A DNA stretch of 64,000 bases from Elymus sibiricus (GCA_039707655.1 CM077668.1:397323630-397387629); one strand, 5' to 3'; shown: positions 11,204-24,462, numbered from the stretch's first letter. Notes: generated by a model not told the origin, from the sequence alone. Program-made: numbers and translations.

Positions 11204-12718
11204 TGATAACCCACAAGTGTAGGGGATCAATTGTAGCTTTTTCGATAAATAAGAGTGTCACACCCAACGAGGATCTAAAGGTACAATTTATATTATCTTC
11301 AAGTTCTATCGACCACCGATACAACTCTACGCACACGTAACGTTTGCTTTACCTAGAACAAGTATGAAACTACTTGTAGGTGTAAAGATAAGTTTGCAAG
11401 AATAAAACTAGAAGTACTTAGTAGGAATAAAACTACAAGTAAATTGCAAGATAATAAAAGTTAGTTTATTAGTAGAAAGCTTTTGTAACACAAGAGAAGG
11501 ATTTGTCCATAGGCAATCCATAACTAGACCGGTAATCATTATTGCAATTTTATATGAGGGAGAGGCATGAGCTAACATACTTTCCGTACTTGGATCATAT
11601 GCACTTATGATTGGAACTCTAGCAAGCATCCGCAACTACCAAAGATCATTAAGGTAAAACCCAACCATAGCATTAAGTAACAAGTCCTCTTTACTCCCAT
11701 ACGCAACAACCCCCTTACTCGGGTTTGTGTTTCAGTCACTAATGCAACCCACCATAAGCGAATTATGAATGTATTGCAACACCCTAAAGCGGTAATCCAA
11801 CACGCTTGCGCAAAACGGAGGGCACCATAGGACAGCACCAAAATAAAACATATAACTCAAACCAATCACGATCATCAATCAACCCATAGGACAAAACGAA
11901 TCTACTCAAACATCATTGAATTGCCACACATCATTGGATAATAATATATAGCGTTAAGCACCATGTTTAAGTAGAGATTACAGCGGGGAGAAGAGGTGTT
12001 ACACCGCTGCATAGAGGGGGAGAGAGTTGGTGTTGACGGCGGCAAAGTTGTTGGTGTAGATCGCCATCACGATGGTTGCTCCGGCGGCGTTCCGGCGCCA
12101 CCGGGAGAGAGGGGGAGAGAGCCCCCCTCCTTCTTCTTCTTCCTTGGCCTCCCCCCAAGATGGGAGGAGAGTTTCCCCTCTGGTCCATGGCCGCCATGGC
12201 TCCCGTAGGGGAGGAGCCCCTCCGAGATTGGATCTCTCTCTCTGTTCTCTTCTGTTTCGCGTTTTTGTTTTCAGGCCGAAAACCGTTTCTTAAATTCCCG
12301 GAGATCCGTAACTCCAATTGGGCTGAAATTTTAAGGGGATTTTTATCCGGATATTATCTTCCTTGCGGCCGAAGGACACCCCCAACCAACTTACAGGGAA
12401 GACACAAGCCCCTAGGCGCCCAGGGTCCTCGCGCCCTCCAGGCTTGCCGTCTCCTCGGGCATCGTCTCGCGTTGATTATTTTTCCCAAAAATCACATATA
12501 TTCCAAATAAATCTCCATAAATTTTTATCGCGTTTGGACTTCGTTTGGTATGGATTTTCCGCGAAACAAAAAAACATGCAACAAACAGGAACTGGCACTG
12601 GGCACTGGATCAATATGTTAGTCCAAGAAATCATATAAAATGTTGCCAAAAGTATGTGGAAATTGTAGGATATTGGCATGAAACAATCAAAAATTATTGA
12701 TACGACGGAGACGTATCA
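11204..12718 (-). repeat. 3' LTR of element B (1515 bp)
   Basis: It matches 40799-42317 closely along its whole length, including the GAGAGGGGGAGAGAG tract near 12106-12121 and the AACTGGCACTGGGCACTGG segment near 12589. It belongs to a different LTR family from F, G and C. Confidence 0.9.
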
Positions 12719-15200
12719 GCATCCCCAAGCTTAATTCCTGCTTGTCCTTGAGTAGGTAAATGATAAAAAAGATAATTTTTGATGTGGAATGCTACCTAGC
12801 ATAATCTTGATCATATAATCTAATCATGGCATGAATATTAAGACATGAGAGATTCAAAGAAATAGTCTATAATTTGATATAAAGACATCAATAATCAGGC
12901 ATACCAACAAAAAATCATGCCTTTCAGAATAAAAATGCTAAAGAATGCTATCCCCAGCCCGTCATGCGCAATCATTGATCCAGTCACGATGTACATAACA
13001 TTAACTATACTCAATGCATAAAAATGACAATAGTGCTCTCCAACTGGTGCTTGAATGAGAAGGTGATGACTCAACAATAAAAGTAAAATAACATAAAGTA
13101 AATAGATAGGCCATTCGCAGAGGGAAGCATGGATTCACAGAGGTGTAGAGCTCGAATCTTAAATCAGAGATGAATACATTTTGAGAGGTGTACTTTTCCT
13201 GTCAACGTCACAACCGAGGGTTCTCAATATCTTCCATGCTAAACACATTATAGGTGGTTCCCAAGCGGAAAGGTAAAGTTTTACTCCCCATCAACCATTC
13301 AAACACAAGCCATGGCTAGCCGAATCCTCGGGTGCCCTCCATACAATCAACTTTCCGGGGGAGTTTGTTGCATTTATAATTAAATTTTGACCACGGGACT
13401 GGGCGTCCCAATTACCAGCCTCTCTCGTGCAATGACAAGTGAATAAACACCCATCGTGAGAATAATCCGCTTAGCATGGAAGATACTGACCACCCACTGC
13501 CGCTCCATGAGCGGTACGGGCACACAAAACAGATGCTTATTTGAATGATTAGAGGTGGCACATGCAAATTTACTTGGAATGGCAGAGTAATACCGCATAT
13601 AGGTAGATATGGTGGACTCATCTGGAACAACTTTGGTTTAAGGATTTGGATGCGCAAGCAGTATTCCCGCTTAGTACAGGTGAAGGCTAGCAAATAGATT
13701 GAGAAGCGACCAACCAGAGAGCGACAACGGTCATAATCATGCATTGAAAATAATTAACATTGGATACTAACATGAGTAGGATATAACTTCGTCGCATAAC
13801 TATACATGCATGCTTCGGGAATCACAAACCTTAATACCAATATTCTTACTAAACCACAATCATTCACTAGTACACCCACATATTACCATCTTAATATCGC
13901 AAAACTATTGCAAGGAATCAAACATATCATATTCAGTGATCTACAAGTTTTATGTAGGATTTTATGACTAACCATGTGAATGACCAATTCCTGTTGACTC
14001 TCTAAATAGATATAAGTGAAGCATGAGAGTTTAATTATTTCTACAAAAGACTTGCCCATACTCTAATAAATATAATTGAAGAAAAAGAGCATTCTACAAA
14101 TAACGGTTTTCTATATGTAGAGAAACAGGCATCCAAACTTCAAATGATATAAGTGAAGCACATGAAGCATTCTATAAAGCCATACTCAAAAGATATAAGT
14201 GAAGTGCATGAAGCATTCTATAAATCAACCAAGGACTATATCATACCAGCATGGTGCATTATTAAAATAAAAAGAAAAAAAGCACACGATGCTCCAAGAA
14301 TTTACGCATATCATGTGAACAAAACAAAAACCGAAACATACCGATAATTGTTGAAGAAAGATGGGATGCCTTCCAGGGCATCCCCAAGCTTAGATGCTTG
14401 AGTCTCCTTGAATATTTACTTGGGGTGCCTTGGGCATCCCCAAGCTTGAACTCTTTCCTCTCCTTATTCTCCTCATATCGATACATCCTCGATCTTCGAA
14501 CACTTCATCCACACAAAACTTAACCGAACTTTTCATTAGAGGGGTTAGTACATATAACATCAAATCCCATCATGTTCTACTGTAACATTATTGTATATTT
14601 ATAATCAAACATTACCCACTGTATGCTATCACAATTCTATGGCTCCCAAGTCAATGGGGCACAACAAGATTTCAAACATACGCAAATAAAGAAACTATAA
14701 CAGCAATCTGTGAAAACAGGACAGTCTGTAAAGATGCAAATGAAACATATACTTATGTAACTCCAAAAATTATGAAAAATTAGGAAAAATAAAAAATTTG
14801 CATAGCAGTACTGTGTAAAAATTTCAGATATTTTTCATGTTCCAGTAAAATATAGAAATTCAAACACCACAGCAAAAGTTTCTGTTTTTTCACAGCACAC
14901 ACCAAACAAGCAATTTAAACATCCTAAAGGTAAATCTTGGCACATTATTTTTATAATACAATGGATTTGTACAAGGGGATAATTATTTTTGTTGAAAAGT
15001 TTCTGTAATCAAGGTTCACAAATTTCCATGGGCATGAACAAAGTTCAAGGCTAGCCCCCACTTCCACATTGCTCATCTGTCACACTTTCACTTTTCTTTT
15101 TGAAAAAGTTTTAGGTTCTCCTCTATATTTTTTTGTTTTTAAATATTTTAAAAGCACACAACAGAATAAAATAACTCTCTAAAACTTCCGGGTTGTCTCC
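12719..15200 (-). other. Element B polypurine tract and 3' non-coding region
   Basis: GCATCCCCAAGCTTAATTCC at 12720-12739 is the PPT, reading AAGCTTGGGGATGC next to the LTR on the minus strand. The remaining sequence has no credible gene. It contains the shared hairpin array (13997-14167) and the GC-rich GGGCATCCCCAAGCTT module near 14375-14445. It ends at the insertion point of element F, inside the motif GGTTGTCTCC that closes the ORF region. Confidence 0.75.
13997..14167 (-). repeat. Conserved-loop hairpins in element B
   Basis: Hairpin 13997-14030 has arms ACTCTC / GAGAGT around AGATATAAGTGAAGCAT. Hairpin 14138-14167 has arms CTTCA / TGAAG around GATATAAGTGAAGCACA. Weaker related copies lie at about 14060-14092 and 14201-14217. 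The loop is conserved while the arms differ and still pair. Confidence 0.65.
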
Positions 15201-16750
15201 TGCTACTTGTAGATTGCGTTGGTATTTCCCCGAAGAGGAGAGGATGATGCAGTATAGTAGAGATAAGTATTTCCCTCAGTTAAGAACCAAGGTTGTCAAT
15301 CCAGTAGGAGAACCAAGCAAAATTCTGTTAAGCGCACCTGCACACACAAAAGCAAACACTTGCACCCAACGCAAATAAGAGGGTTGTAAATCCTCTTAGC
15401 GGTTATTTGCAAGGATTAATTCTGATAGTAGTAGATAGACAAACTAAAATACTAAATAAAATAAAAGTAAATAAATTGCAGCAAGGTATTTTTGAGTGTT
15501 TAATATATGATAAAGTAGACCTGGGGGCCATAGTTTTCACTAGAGGCTTCTCTCTCGAATGCATAGCATACGGTGGATAAACAAATCACTGTTGGGCAAT
15601 TGATAGAAAAGCAAATAATTATGACAGATTCATGGCAATGATCATGTATATAGGCATCACGTCCGAGACAAGTAGACCGACTCCTGCCTGCATCTACTAC
15701 TATTACTCCACCCATCGACCGCTATCTAGCATGCATCTAGGGTATTAAGTATGAAACAGAGTAACGCCTTAAGCAAGATGACATGATGTAGACAAAGTAA
15801 ATTCAAGCAATATGATTAAACCCCATCTTTTTATCCTTAATGGCAACAATACAAATACGCGTCATGTCCCTTTCTGTCACTGGGATTGAGCACCGCAAGA
15901 TTGAACCCATCACAAAGCACCTCTCCCATTGCAAGATAAATCAATCTAGTAGGCCAAACCAAATCGATAGATCGGAGAGAAATATAAAACTGTAATAATC
16001 ATGCATAAAAGAGTTCAAAGAAGACTCAAATATTTCTCATGAATAATATGATCAGAAACTCACAATTCATCGGATCCCAACAAACACACCGCAAAAGAAG
16101 ATTACATCGGATAGAACTCCAAGAACATCGTGGAGAACATGGTATTGAAGATCAAAGAGAGAGAAGAAGCCATCTAGCTACTAGCTATGGACCCGTAGGT
16201 CTGTGGTAAACTACTCACACATCATCGGAAGGGTAGCAAGGTTGATGAAGAAGCCCTCCGTGATTGATTCCCCCTTCGGCAGAGTACCAGAAAAGGCCTC
16301 CAGATGGGATCGCGGAAGAACAGAGGCTTGCGGCGGCGTAAAAGTTATTCGGGGTGGCTCTCTGTTGGTTTCCCAATATTTGAGAATTTATAGAAGTGGA
16401 ATTAGGTCAAATGGAGCAACGAGGGCCCCACAAGGCAACACGGCGCGCCCCCCTGGGCCGCGCCCTGTTGCCTTGTGAAGCCTCTGTGAGGCTTCTGGCC
16501 TCCTCCCGAAGCTTCCAAGGTCTCTTATTGTCCAGAAAAAAATCTCCAAAAAGTTTCCTGGCATATGGACTTCGTTTGGTACTGATTTTCTGAAAAACCA
16601 AAAACAAGCAGAAAACAGCAACTGGCACTGGGCGCTAGGTTAATTGGTTAATCCCAAAAAATGATATATAATTGCATATAAAAACATCCAAGATTGATAC
16701 TATAATAGCATGGAACAATCAAAAATTATAGATACGTTGGAGATGTATCA
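15201..16750 (-). repeat. 3' LTR of element F (1550 bp)
   Basis: The plus strand runs TGCTACTTGTAG to ACGTTGGAGATGTATCA. It is very similar to 21232-22780 along its whole length, pointing to a fairly recent insertion. Confidence 0.92.
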
Positions 16751-17788
16751 AGCATCCCCAAGCTTAATTCATGCTCGTCCTTGAGTAGGTAAATGATAAA
16801 AACGGAAATTTTCATGTGGAATGCTACCTAACATGTTTCATCATGTAATCTTTCTCTTACGTTATGAATAATAAGATCCGATTGATTCAAAGCAATAGTC
16901 TATAGTTTGACATAAAGACATCAATACTCAGGCATACTAATAAACAATCATGTCTTTCAAAATAAAAATGCTAAAGAACATTATCCCTACAAAATCATAT
17001 AATCCTGTCATGCTTCATCTTCTTTACACAAAATATCTATCATGCACTACCCCGATGACAAGCCGAGCAATTGGTTCATACTTTTTAACATGCTTCAGCT
17101 TTTTCAACCCTCACGCAATACATGAGCGTAAGCCATGGATATAGCACTATGGGTGGAATAGAGTGTGGTGGTAGAGATCAATAAGGGGAAGTCAAAAATA
17201 AGAAGATAGTCTCACATCGACGAGGCTAATCAATGGGCTATGGAGATGCCCATCAATTGATGTCAATGCGAGGAGTAGGGATTGCCATGCAACGGATGCA
17301 CTACCAGCTATAAGTGTATGAAAACTCAACATGAAAACTAAGTGGGTGTGCATCCAACTTGCTTGCTCATGAAGACCTCGGGCATTTGAGGAAGCCCATC
17401 ATCGGAATATACAAGCCAAGTTCTATAATGAAAAATTCCCACTAGTATATGAAAGTTACAAAATAGGAGACTCTCTATATGAAAAACATGGTGCTACTCT
17501 GAAGCACAAGTGTGGAAAAAGGATAGTAACATTGCCCCTTCTCTCTTTTTCTCTCATTTTTTTGGGCTCTTTTCGGCCTCTTATTTTTTTGTCCGGAGTC
17601 TCATCCCGACTTGTGGGGGAATCATGGTCTCCATCATCCTTTCCTCACTGGGACAATGCTCTAATAATGATGATCATCACACTTTTATTTACTTACAACT
17701 CAAAATTATAACTCGATACTAGAACAAATATGACTCTATATGAATGCCTCTGACGGTGTACCAGGATGTGCAATGATACTAGCGTAAC

Positions 17789-18211
17789 ATGTATAAAAAT
17801 GATGAACGGTGGCTGAGCCACAAATACTATGTCAGCTATATGATCATGCAAAGCAATATGACAATGATGATGTGTGTCATAAAAACAGAACGGTGGAAGT
17901 TGCATGGCAATATATCTCGGAATGGCTATGGAAATGCCATGATAGGTAGGTATGGTGGCTGTTTTGAGGAAGATATAAGGAGGCTTATGTGTGATAGAGC
18001 GTATCATATCACGGGGTTTGGATGCACTGGCGAAGTTTGCACCAACTCTCGATGTGAGAAAGGGCAATGCACGGTACCGAAGAGGCTAGCAAATTGCGGA
18101 AGGGTGAGAGTACGTATAATCCATGGACTCACATTAGTCATAAAGAACTCACATACTTATTGCGAAAGTTTATTAGCCCTCGAAGCAAAGTACTACTACG
18201 CATGCCCCTAG
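17789..18211 (+). other. 140-codon open frame antisense to element F
   Basis: The frame runs opposite to the element and is also intact in G (27313-27735, minus strand). It predicts a cysteine-containing protein with no family I recognise. Comparing F and G by eye gives about 14 base differences, of which about nine change the amino acid, which is what chance drift would give. I therefore list it as an open frame and not as a gene. A sense-strand frame (17693-18067, minus) overlaps it. Confidence 0.3.
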
Positions 18212-18549
18212 GGGGATAGATTGGTAGGACAAGTCCATCACTCGTCCCCGACCGCCACTCATAAGGTAGACAATCAAGAATAAATCATGCTCCAACTTCT
18301 TAGCACAACGACAGATCATACGTGCATGCTTCGGGAATCACAAACCTTAACACCAATATTCTTACTAAACCACAATTATCTACTAGCACTTCCCACATAT
18401 TACCATCTTAATATCGCAAAACTATTGCAAGGAATCAAACTTATCATATTCAGTGATCTACATGAAAGTTTTTATTATATCCCTCTTGAATACCTATCAT
18501 ATCAAGACCAAATTCATAACCCATGCATATTACCATTGCTATTTATTAG

Positions 18550-18685
18550 ACTCTCAAAAAGATATAAGTGAAGCATGAGAGTGCATCTATTTCTTTAAAA
18601 TATAACCACCGCCGTGCTCTAAAAGATATAAGTGAAGCACTAGAGCAACTGCCTAGCTCAAAAGATATAAGTGAAGCACATAGAG
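18550..18685 (-). repeat. Conserved-loop hairpin array in element F
   Basis: Hairpin 18550-18582 has arms ACTCTCA / TGAGAGT and hairpin 18615-18647 has arms TGCTCTA / TAGAGCA, each with the loop core AAAGATATAAGTGAAGCA. A third copy at 18656-18685 keeps the loop but only a short CTC/GAG stem. Confidence 0.8.
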
Positions 18686-18874
18686 TATTCTAACAAATCA
18701 CGAATAATGTGTGTCCCTCTCAAAAAGGTGTGTTCAGCAAAGATGATTGTGACAAACTAAAAAGCAAACAAATGCAAACAAACTATATCAGAAGACGCTC
18801 CAAGTAAAACACATATCATGTGATGAATAAAAATATAGCTCCAAGTGAGTTACCGATAGATTGTACAAGAAAGA

Positions 18875-18958
18875 GGGGATGCCTTCCGGGGCATCCCCAA
18901 GCTTAGACGCTTGAGTCTTCCTTGAATATTACCTTGGGGTGCCTTGGGCATCCCCAAG
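18875..18958 (-). other. Pair of GC-rich hairpins in element F
   Basis: The first (18875-18898) is GGGGATGCC / GGCATCCCC with loop TTCCGG. The second (18933-18958) pairs CTTGGGGTGCC with GGCATCCCCAAG apart from one bulged base. Each ends in CCCCAAGCTT, the complement of the PPT string. Confidence 0.75.
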
Positions 18959-19160
18959 CTTAGGCTCTTGCCACTCCTTATTCCTTTATTCATCGTAGTC
19001 TCACCCAAAACTTGAAAACTTCAGCACACAAAACTCAACAGAAACCTCGTGAGATCCGTTAGTATAACAAACAAATCTTAAACTTTAGGTACTGTTGTAA
19101 ATTGATTCATATTTAATATTGGCATAATGCTACTGTACTCCAACTTCTCCATGACTCATA

Positions 19161-19179
19161 CCCCCCCCCCCCCCCCCCC
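19161..19179. repeat. Poly(C) run of 19
   Basis: The run follows GACTCATA. The matching place in G has only six G on the opposite strand (around 26360-26366), so the run expanded in F or shrank in G. Confidence 0.95.
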
Positions 19180-19612
19180 GATACGATCCATAGATTCATC
19201 AAAATAAGCAAACTATGCAACAAAAACAGAATCTGTCTAAAACAGAACAGTCTGTAAAGATCTATTTAGAAGCTATACTTCTGTAACTCCAAAAATTCTG
19301 AAACATTAGGACAACGTAAAAAATTCATATACCAATACTGTGTAAAAATTTCAGATTTTTCTGATGCTCCAGTACAGAATCAAAAATCCAGCACTAGACG
19401 CAAAACTTTCTGTTTTCCAAACAGCATCAATTATACTATCATCAACATCATCCCAAAGGCATTACTTGGCACAAACACTAATTAAAAGATTAAAACACAA
19501 TCATAGCAGAGGCTATAATTGTGTAAACACACAAAAACAGAAGGTATTGGGTTGTCTCCAAACAAGCTCTTTCTTTATAGCCATTAAGATAGGCTTGAGA
19601 TTTCAATGATGC

Positions 19613-20989
19613 TCACATGAAAGATAGTAATTGAAACACGAAGAGAGCATCATGTAGCATGCGACAAACACATTTAAGTCTAACCCTCTTCCTATGCATA
19701 GGCATTTTATAAGAAAACAAATTATCAAGACAAGCAATTTCTAGCATATGCAAATAGGAAGGATGAAGCATTAATAATTTCAACATAACGAGAGGTAATT
19801 TAGTAACATGAAGATTTCTACAACCATATTTTCCTCTCTCATAATAATTACATGTAGGATCATAATCAAACTCAACAATATAGCTATCATAAACAATATT
19901 CTCTCTATGATCCGCATGCCTAAAAAAATTATAATCTTCCAAGATAGTGGGATTAACATCAACTAAAGTCATGACCTCTCCAAACCCACTTTTGTCAAAA
20001 ATTTCATAAGATTGAACACTCTCCGAATATGTGGGATTCTTTTTACCTAAAGTTGACACTCTTCCAAACTCACTTTCAATATTATTGCAAACATTATTAT
20101 CAATATCATATTCATCATGAGGCTTAATTTTTTTTTCAAGATCATAAGAAGCATTATCACCCCAATCATGATCATTGCAATAAGTGGTGGACATGACGAA
20201 ATTATCATCCTCAAGCTTGTAGCTCTGCGTATCATTAGCACAATTGACACTAATAGAATTTATAATACCATTATTGCAACCATGCTTTTCATTCAAGGAG
20301 CTATCAAGTGTGGGTGCAATTGCAATGATTTCATTTTTAACATAAGGAACTATAGCAAGTTCATCTCCATAAGCATAATTAGTATTGGCATCATGGCCAC
20401 AAGCATAGCAAGCATCAAATTCATCAAAAAGGGATATTTCAAGCGGATCAATGGAATCACAATTATCTATAGATTCATGCATATCATTATTCTCTTCCAA
20501 AGCAGCAAACATTCTCCCAATGAATTCACTAACATAGCTATTGGAAGCATAGTTTTCATCGCAATATTTAAGTATGGCAAAATTTTCAGATTTGTAGAGA
20601 GTAATATCATACTTTTCAATCAAAGAAGCAACTTCATGGGCACCCTTAAAAGCAACAAATTCTTCAATTTGTTCGATATCATAGTAGCTATAAACAGCCT
20701 TGGCATAAGAAGATAAGATTTCATTATCATTAAACTCACATAGGTAGGGAAGGTGTTTTTTAGGGTTCTCAGAGCAACAAGTAAAATCATGAATTTCACA
20801 TAAATTCCAAGCATATCATAGCAAACAATTTATTTGATTCCATAAGAGTCTCCCTTTTTTAGACAGACGGCGACGAACAAAATGAGCATGCTCATCTAAT
20901 GATTTTCCCTCAACTAAACAAGTTGGGGTTTCAGCACGAGCACAAATTGATCGAAGATGATCCAAGTAGAAAACATTAAGGTGGTCCAT
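19613..20989 (-). pseudogene. ORF-X of element F: unknown acidic protein, one in-frame stop
   Basis: The frame starts at ATG 20989-20987, 214 bp after the PBS, and runs for about 458 codons to 19613 with a single TGA at 20818-20816. It lies where gag would lie. At 20779-20738 is a 14-residue C...HL...C segment (CCSENPKKHLPYLC) aligned with the true zinc knuckle of element A but lacking the second Cys at the normal spacing. Then come CEFNDNE, a DIEQIEEFVAFKGA block and EISLFDEFDACYACGHDAN, all shared with B, and tandem SGFGxVxTL motifs. The C-terminus has a basic MHRKRVRLKC motif. I do not recognise the family; a gag substitute or RNA-binding accessory protein is a guess. Confidence 0.7.
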
Positions 20990-21202
20990 AGTGATCTTAA
21001 ATTTTTGTTTTACTTTCTATTTTTGTGTGTTGACATGAAGGCAATAAAAGCAAGCAAGCAAATAAAATATTTTTGTGTTTTTGTAAAAAATTTAGAAGTG
21101 GGGGAGATGAAAACGAGAGGCAAACGCAAATAAAAAGGCAAATAAAATAAATGCAAGTGGATGATAGTTTGTGCGAAGGTACTTGGTAATTTTGATGATG
21201 TC

Positions 21203-21220
21203 TCCCCGGCAACGGCGCTA
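21203..21220 (-). other. PBS of element F (tRNA-Asp, one mismatch)
   Basis: The minus strand reads TAGCGCCGTTGCCGGGGA; position 2 differs from the tRNA-Asp complement. It lies 11 bp inside the LTR. Element B has the same mismatch. Confidence 0.85.
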
Positions 21221-21231
21221 GAAATTCTTCC

Positions 21232-22780
21232 TGCTACTTGTAGACTGCGTTGGTATTTCCCCGAAGAGGAGAGGACAATGCAGTATAGTAGAGATAAGTA
21301 TTTCCCTCAGTTGAGAACCAAGGTTATCAATCCAGTAGGAGAACCAAGAAAAATTCCGTTAAGAGCACCAGCAAACACAAAAGCAAACACTTGCACACAA
21401 CTCAAATAAGAGGGTTGTCAATCCTGTTAGCGGTTATTTGCAAGGATTAATTCTGATAGTAGTAGATAGATAAACTAAAATACTAAATAAAATAAAAGTA
21501 AATAAATTGCAGCAATGTATTTTTGAGTTTTTAATATATGATAAAGTAGACCCGGGGGCCATAGTTTTCACTAGAGGCTTCTCTCTTGAACGCATAGCAT
21601 ACGGTGGGTAAACAAATTACTCTTGGGCAATTGATAGAAAAGCAAATAATTATGATGGATTCATGGCAATGATCATGTATATAGGCATCACGTCCGAGAC
21701 AAGTAGACCGACTCCTGCCTGCATCTACTACTATTACTCCACCCATTGACCGCTATCCAGCATGCATCTAGGGTATTAAGTATGAAACAGAGTAACGCCT
21801 TAAGCAAGATGACATGATGTAGACAAAGTAAATTCAAGCAATATGATGAAACCCCATCTTTTTATCCTTAATGGCAACAATATAAATACGTGTCATGTCC
21901 CTTTCTATCACTGGGATTGAGCACCGCAAGATTGAACCCATCACAAAGCACCTCTCCCATTGCAAGATAAATCAAACTAGTAGGCCAAACCAAATCGATA
22001 GATCGGAGAGAAATACAAAGCTATAATAATAATGCATAAAAGAGTTCAGAGAAGACTCAAATATTTCTCATGAATAATCTGGTCATAAACACACAATTCA
22101 TCGGATCCCAACAAACACACCGCAAAAGAAGATTACATCGGATAGAACTCCACGAACATCGAGGAGAACATGGTATTGAAGATCAAAGAGAGAGAAGAAG
22201 CCATCTAGCTACTAGCTATGGACCCGTAGGTCTATGGTAAACTACTCACACATCATCGGAAGTGCAGCAAGGTTGATGAAGAAGCCCTCTGTGATCGATT
22301 CCCCCTCCGGCAGAGTACCGGAAAAGACCTCTAGATGGGATCGCGGAAGAATAGAGGCTTGCGACGGCGTAAAAGTTATTCAGGGTGGCTCTCTATTGGT
22401 TTCCCAATATTTGAGAATTTATAGAAGTGGAATTAGGTCAAACGGAGCCACAAGGGCCCCACAAGGCAACACTGCGCGCTCCCCTGGGCCGCGCCCTGTT
22501 GCCTTGTGAAGCCTCCGTGAGGCTTCTGGCCTCCTCCTGAAGCTTCCAAGGTCTCTTTTGTCCAGAAAAAAATCTCCAAAAAGTTTCGTGGCATTTGGAC
22601 TTCGTTTGGTACTCATTTCGTGAAAAACCAAAAACAAGCAGAAAACAGCAACTGGAACTGGGCACTAGGTTAATAAGTTAGTCCCAAAAAATGATATATA
22701 ATTGCATATAAAAACATCCAAGATTGATACTATAATAGCATGGAACAATCAAAAATTATAGATACGTTGGAGACGTATCA
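21232..22780 (-). repeat. 5' LTR of element F (1549 bp)
   Basis: The LTR runs on the minus strand from TGATACGTCTCCAACGTATC to CTACAAGTAGCA. A likely TATA box, TATAAATT, lies at 22423-22416, with the transcript start expected about 30 bp later. The LTR closely matches those of element G. Confidence 0.9.
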
Positions 22781-22908
22781 TCTCCTAGGTAGCGCTTTCT
22801 TTAAAGCCATTAAGCTAGGCATAAAGTGCTCAAGTAATTAATCCACCCGGATCCCAAGGTATATCAAAGCCAATTTTAATTAACAATGATTTGCAATTTA
22901 GTAGTGAG
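22781..22908 (-). other. Element B fragment between F and G
   Basis: This 128-bp piece begins with the second TSD copy of F (TCTCC). It carries the last codons of B's ORF-X, ending at TGA 22832-22830, and the post-ORF segment GCCTAGCTTAATGGC. It ends with GTGAG, the first TSD copy of G. Confidence 0.8.
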
Positions 22909-24462
22909 TGATACGCCTCCAACGTATCTATAACTTTTTATTGTTCCATGCTATTATAGTATCAATCTTGGAAGTTTTATATGCAATTATATATCATTTT
23001 TTGGGACTAACCTATTAACCCAGTGCCCAGTGCCAGCTGTTGTTTTCTGCTTGTTTTTGCCTTTTAAGAAAATCATTATCAAAAAGTGTCCAAACGAGAA
23101 AAAAAACTTTGGATTAATTTTTTCTGGACCAGAAGAGACCCACGAAGCTTCGGGAGAAGACCAGAAGAGCCACGAGGAGGCGGCAAGCCTGGAGGGCGTG
23201 CCCAGGGGGGTAGGGCGCGCACCCCAGGCTTGTGGGTCCCTCGTTGCTCCTCCTGACCTAATTCCAGCGCTATAAATTCCCAAATATTCCCAATATACCA
23301 GAGAAACAGAAGAGAAAACCTTTCCACCGCCGCAAGCCTCTGTTCTTCTGCGATCCCATCTAGAGGCCTTTTCCGGTACTCTACCGGAGGGGGAATCGAT
23401 CACGGAGGGCTTCTTCATCAACCTTGCTGCCCTTCCGATGATGTGTGAGTAGTTTACAACAGACCTACGGGTCCATAGCTAGTAGCTAGATGGCTTCTTC
23501 TCTCTCTGTGATCTTCAATACCATGTTCTCCTCGATGTTCTTGGAGTTTTATCCGATGTAATCTTCTTTTGCGGTGTGTTTCTTGGGATCCGATGAATTG
23601 TGAGTTTATGATCGGATTATTCATAAGAAATATTTGAGTCTTCTCTGAACTCTTTTATGCATGATTATTATAGCTTTGTATTTCTCTCCGATCTTTCGAT
23701 TTGGTTTGGCCTACTAGATTGATTTATCTTGCAATGGGAGAGGTGCTTTGTGATGGGTTCAATCTTGCGGTGCTCAATCCCAGTGACAGAAAGGGACATG
23801 ACACATATTTGTATTGCTGCCATTAAGGATAAAAAGATGGGGTTTAATCATATTACTTGAGTTTACTTTGTCTACATCATGTCATCTTGCTTAAGGCGTT
23901 ACTCTTTTTCATACTAAATACCCTAGATGCATGCTGAATAGCGGTCGATGGGTGGAGTAATAGTAGTAGATGCAGGCAGGAGTCGGTCTACTTGTCTTGG
24001 ACATGATGCCTAAATACATTATCATTGCCATGAATATGTCATAATTATTTGCTTTTCTATCAATTGCCCAACAGTAATTTGTTTACCCACCGTATGCTAT
24101 GCATTCGAGAGAGAAGCCTCTAGTGAAAACTATGGCCCCCGGGTCTACTTTAACATATATTAAAAAATCAAAAATACCTTGCTGCAATTTATTTACTTTT
24201 ATTTTATTTAGTATTTTAGTTTATCTATTTATCTCTATAAGATTTAATCCTTGCAAATAACCGCTAAGAGGATTGACAACCCTCTTATTTGCGTTGGGTG
24301 CAAGTGTTTGCTCTTGTGTGTGCAGGTGCGTTTAACGGAATTTTGGTTGGTTCTCCTACTGGATTGATAACCTTGGTTCTTAACTGAGGGAAATACTTAT
24401 CTCTACTATACTGCATCATCCTCTCCTCTTCGGGGAAATACCAACGCAGTCTACAAGTAGCA
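22909..24462 (+). repeat. 5' LTR of element G (1554 bp)
   Basis: The LTR runs from TGATACGCCTCCAACGTATC to CTACAAGTAGCA. TATAAATT at 23271-23278 is the likely TATA box. Confidence 0.92.
23271..23278 (+). promoter_or_regulatory. TATA box in element G 5' LTR
   Basis: TATAAATT follows ATTCCAGCGC and is kept at the same place in the 3' LTR (29163-29170). It is the only good TATA candidate in a GC-rich part of the LTR. Confidence 0.55.

Larger units (their letters stand above)
16751..19612 (-). other. Element F 3' non-coding region with PPT
   Basis: The PPT is GCATCCCCAAGCTT at 16752-16765 (AAGCTTGGGGATGC on the element strand). The region matches G 25910-28791 in order and sequence. It holds the hairpin array, the GC-rich hairpins and an open frame on the opposite strand, but no recognisable gene. 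Confidence 0.8.
15201..22780 (-). mobile_element. Element F: complete Athila-like non-autonomous element with ORF-X
   Basis: The 7580-bp element has LTRs at 15201-16750 and 21232-22780 and a perfect TSD TCTCC (15196-15200 and 22781-22785). On the minus strand the order is LTR, PBS (21220-21203), leader, ORF-X (20989-19613), non-coding 3' region, PPT and LTR. It encodes no polymerase or integrase. The LTR ends and the PBS assign it to the Athila-like lineage; the LTR start TGATACGTCTCCAACGTATC resembles what I remember of Sabrina, which should be checked. It is inserted in element B just after B's ORF. Confidence 0.92.

Noticed and set aside
18287..18571. 94-codon antisense frame shared by F and G (26955-27239)
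   Set aside because: It covers the hairpin region and adjoining AT-rich sequence; similarity follows from recent common origin of the elements, with no domain or sign of constraint.
20117..20716. 199-codon plus-strand frame
   Set aside because: It is the opposite strand of ORF-X in element F and owes its openness to the biased Asp/Asn codon use there.
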